From Veillonella seminalis (GTDB lineage Bacteria; Bacillota; Negativicutes; Veillonellales; Veillonellaceae), in assembly GCF_003992065.1 (NCBI RefSeq), contig NZ_RQUZ01000002.1:1-64000 (forward strand): a stretch of 64,000 bases of DNA, written 5' to 3'. The notes beneath the pieces were generated by a model. The model was not told the origin of the DNA and made no database searches. It was given only the letters and a program-made list of their open reading frames with translations. This document shows, in pieces, positions 63,278-64,000 of the stretch. The position numbers and the translations under genes were made by a program. Each line of letters starts with the position of its first letter. Positions within the stretch are counted from its first letter, which is position 1.

Positions 63278-64000
63278 TTAATGTTTAAAATGACGAACAT
63301 GAGTAAATACCATGGCAATGCCCGCTTCATCGGCTTTTGCAATGGATTCTTCATCGCGAATGGAACCGCCCGGCTGAATAATGGCCGTAATGCCGTGTTC
63401 CGCTGCGGTTGCTACCGTATCGCCGAACGGGAAGAATGCATCCGATGCAAGTACCGCGCCTTTTGCTTTTTCACCCGCTTCTTCAAGGGCAATCTTAGCG
63501 GCGCCCACGCGGTTCATCTGACCGGCCCCGACGCCTAAAGTCTGAAGATCTTTAGCAATTAAAATGGCGTTAGATTTAACATGTTTAACCATCTTCCAAG
63601 CAAAACGAAGTTCCTGCCACTGTTCTTCCGTAGGCTGAACTTTTGTTACTACCGTGTAAGAGGTTTCATCTTCTTTCAAATCATCTTCCGTCTGAACGAG
63701 TAAGCCGCCGGATACTTTTTTAACCACTACTTGGTCAACTTCCGGTTTAGCCAATTCGATAAGGCGGATATTTTTCTTGGCCGTCAAAATAGTCAACGCT
63801 TTAGCGGAGAATTTAGGAGCCATAATAACTTCCAAGAAGATTTTGCTCATTTCCGTAGCCGTTGCTTCATCCACTTCGCGATTAAGTGCTACAATACCGC
63901 CGAAAGCAGATACAGAATCGGCTTCATAGGCTTTTACATACGCATCATGCAAATCGCTGCCGATAGCCGCGCCGCAAGGGTTCGTATGTTTAATAATGCA
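63278..64000 (-). CDS. purH: Bifunctional purine biosynthesis protein PurH, C-terminal part
   Basis: The frame is open to the right edge of the window (240 residues shown) and lacks its N-terminus. It is the AICAR transformylase half: [32 protein letters not shown] with Lys/His catalytic region (split across the edge), [42 protein letters not shown] and a C-terminal [17 protein letters not shown]. It transfers a formyl group to AICAR (step 9) and, with its missing IMP cyclohydrolase half, forms IMP. Expected full length about 510-520 residues. Confidence 0.96.
   Translation of the reverse strand, partial: CIIKHTNPCGAAIGSDLHDAYVKAYEADSVSAFGGIVALNREVDEATATEMSKIFLEVIMAPKFSAKALTILTAKKNIRLIELAKPEVDQVVVKKVSGGLLVQTEDDLKEDETSYTVVTKVQPTEEQWQELRFAWKMVKHVKSNAILIAKDLQTLGVGAGQMNRVGAAKIALEEAGEKAKGAVLASDAFFPFGDTVATAAEHGITAIIQPGGSIRDEESIAKADEAGIAMVFTHVRHFKH

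Overview
The window reads as a chromosomal segment of a low-to-mid-GC, anaerobic, diderm Firmicute (class Negativicutes), most likely Veillonella or a close relative. Three signs point there. Nearly every gene has a strong AGGAGG-type ribosome binding site, as in Firmicutes. The cell nevertheless has an outer membrane, shown by an OmpA-type porin/peptidoglycan anchor with a signal peptide. Its metabolism is anaerobic and organic-acid based (pyruvate:ferredoxin oxidoreductase, citrate lyase, citrate uptake, CstA-type carboxylate/peptide transport). The genus call is inference from gene content; no identity search was possible.

Layout, start to end. 1-700: the 5' end of a 16S rRNA gene with its promoter and leader, then a tRNA-Lys/Gln/His cluster, all on the minus strand. 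0.8-10 kb: spermidine synthase, a papain-like peptidase, cyclophilin, a TcdA-type E1 enzyme, a VOC enzyme, the SbcCD nuclease, endonuclease IV and a PerR-type repressor. 10-18 kb: RNA and nucleotide metabolism (DEAD-box helicase, thyA-folA-tex operon, RecQ). 18-23.5 kb: PutP symporter, a WG-repeat envelope protein, and an ammonium transporter followed by a PII gene interrupted by an in-frame TAA. 23.5-35 kb: PFOR with a divergent LysR regulator, then a citrate module (CitMHS transporter, CitF, fused CitD-CitE, LysR). 35-50 kb: central metabolism and housekeeping (pyruvate kinase, DnaE, a YgjP-like metallopeptidase, TypA, cupin, CopZ-like protein, TatA, pgl-zwf, CstA). 50-56.6 kb: panD-panC-BASS transporter-methyltransferase, an acetyltransferase, an MFS exporter and OmpA. 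56.8-64 kb: rplM-rpsI, trmL-ylbF-murB, moaC, a metal-dependent hydrolase, an XRE regulator, purD and the C-terminal part of purH, which runs off the window.

Most genes are ordinary housekeeping genes. No insertion sequence, prophage, CRISPR array or defence island is visible. The unusual material is at finer scale: (1) a PII gene intact from end to end except for one TAA codon in the T-loop motif; (2) a CitD-CitE fusion whose carrier domain lacks the serine that normally holds the citrate-lyase prosthetic group, with no prosthetic-group genes beside it; (3) a pantothenate cluster with a BASS-family transporter in place of panB/panE, suggesting pantoate uptake; (4) 5' leaders of amt, panD and cstA that each contain an attenuator or mutually exclusive pairings; (5) palindromes lying on stable-RNA promoters, one of them like a tet operator; and (6) lineage-specific Asn/Arg-rich or Arg/Gly-rich tails on two neighbouring RNA-binding proteins.
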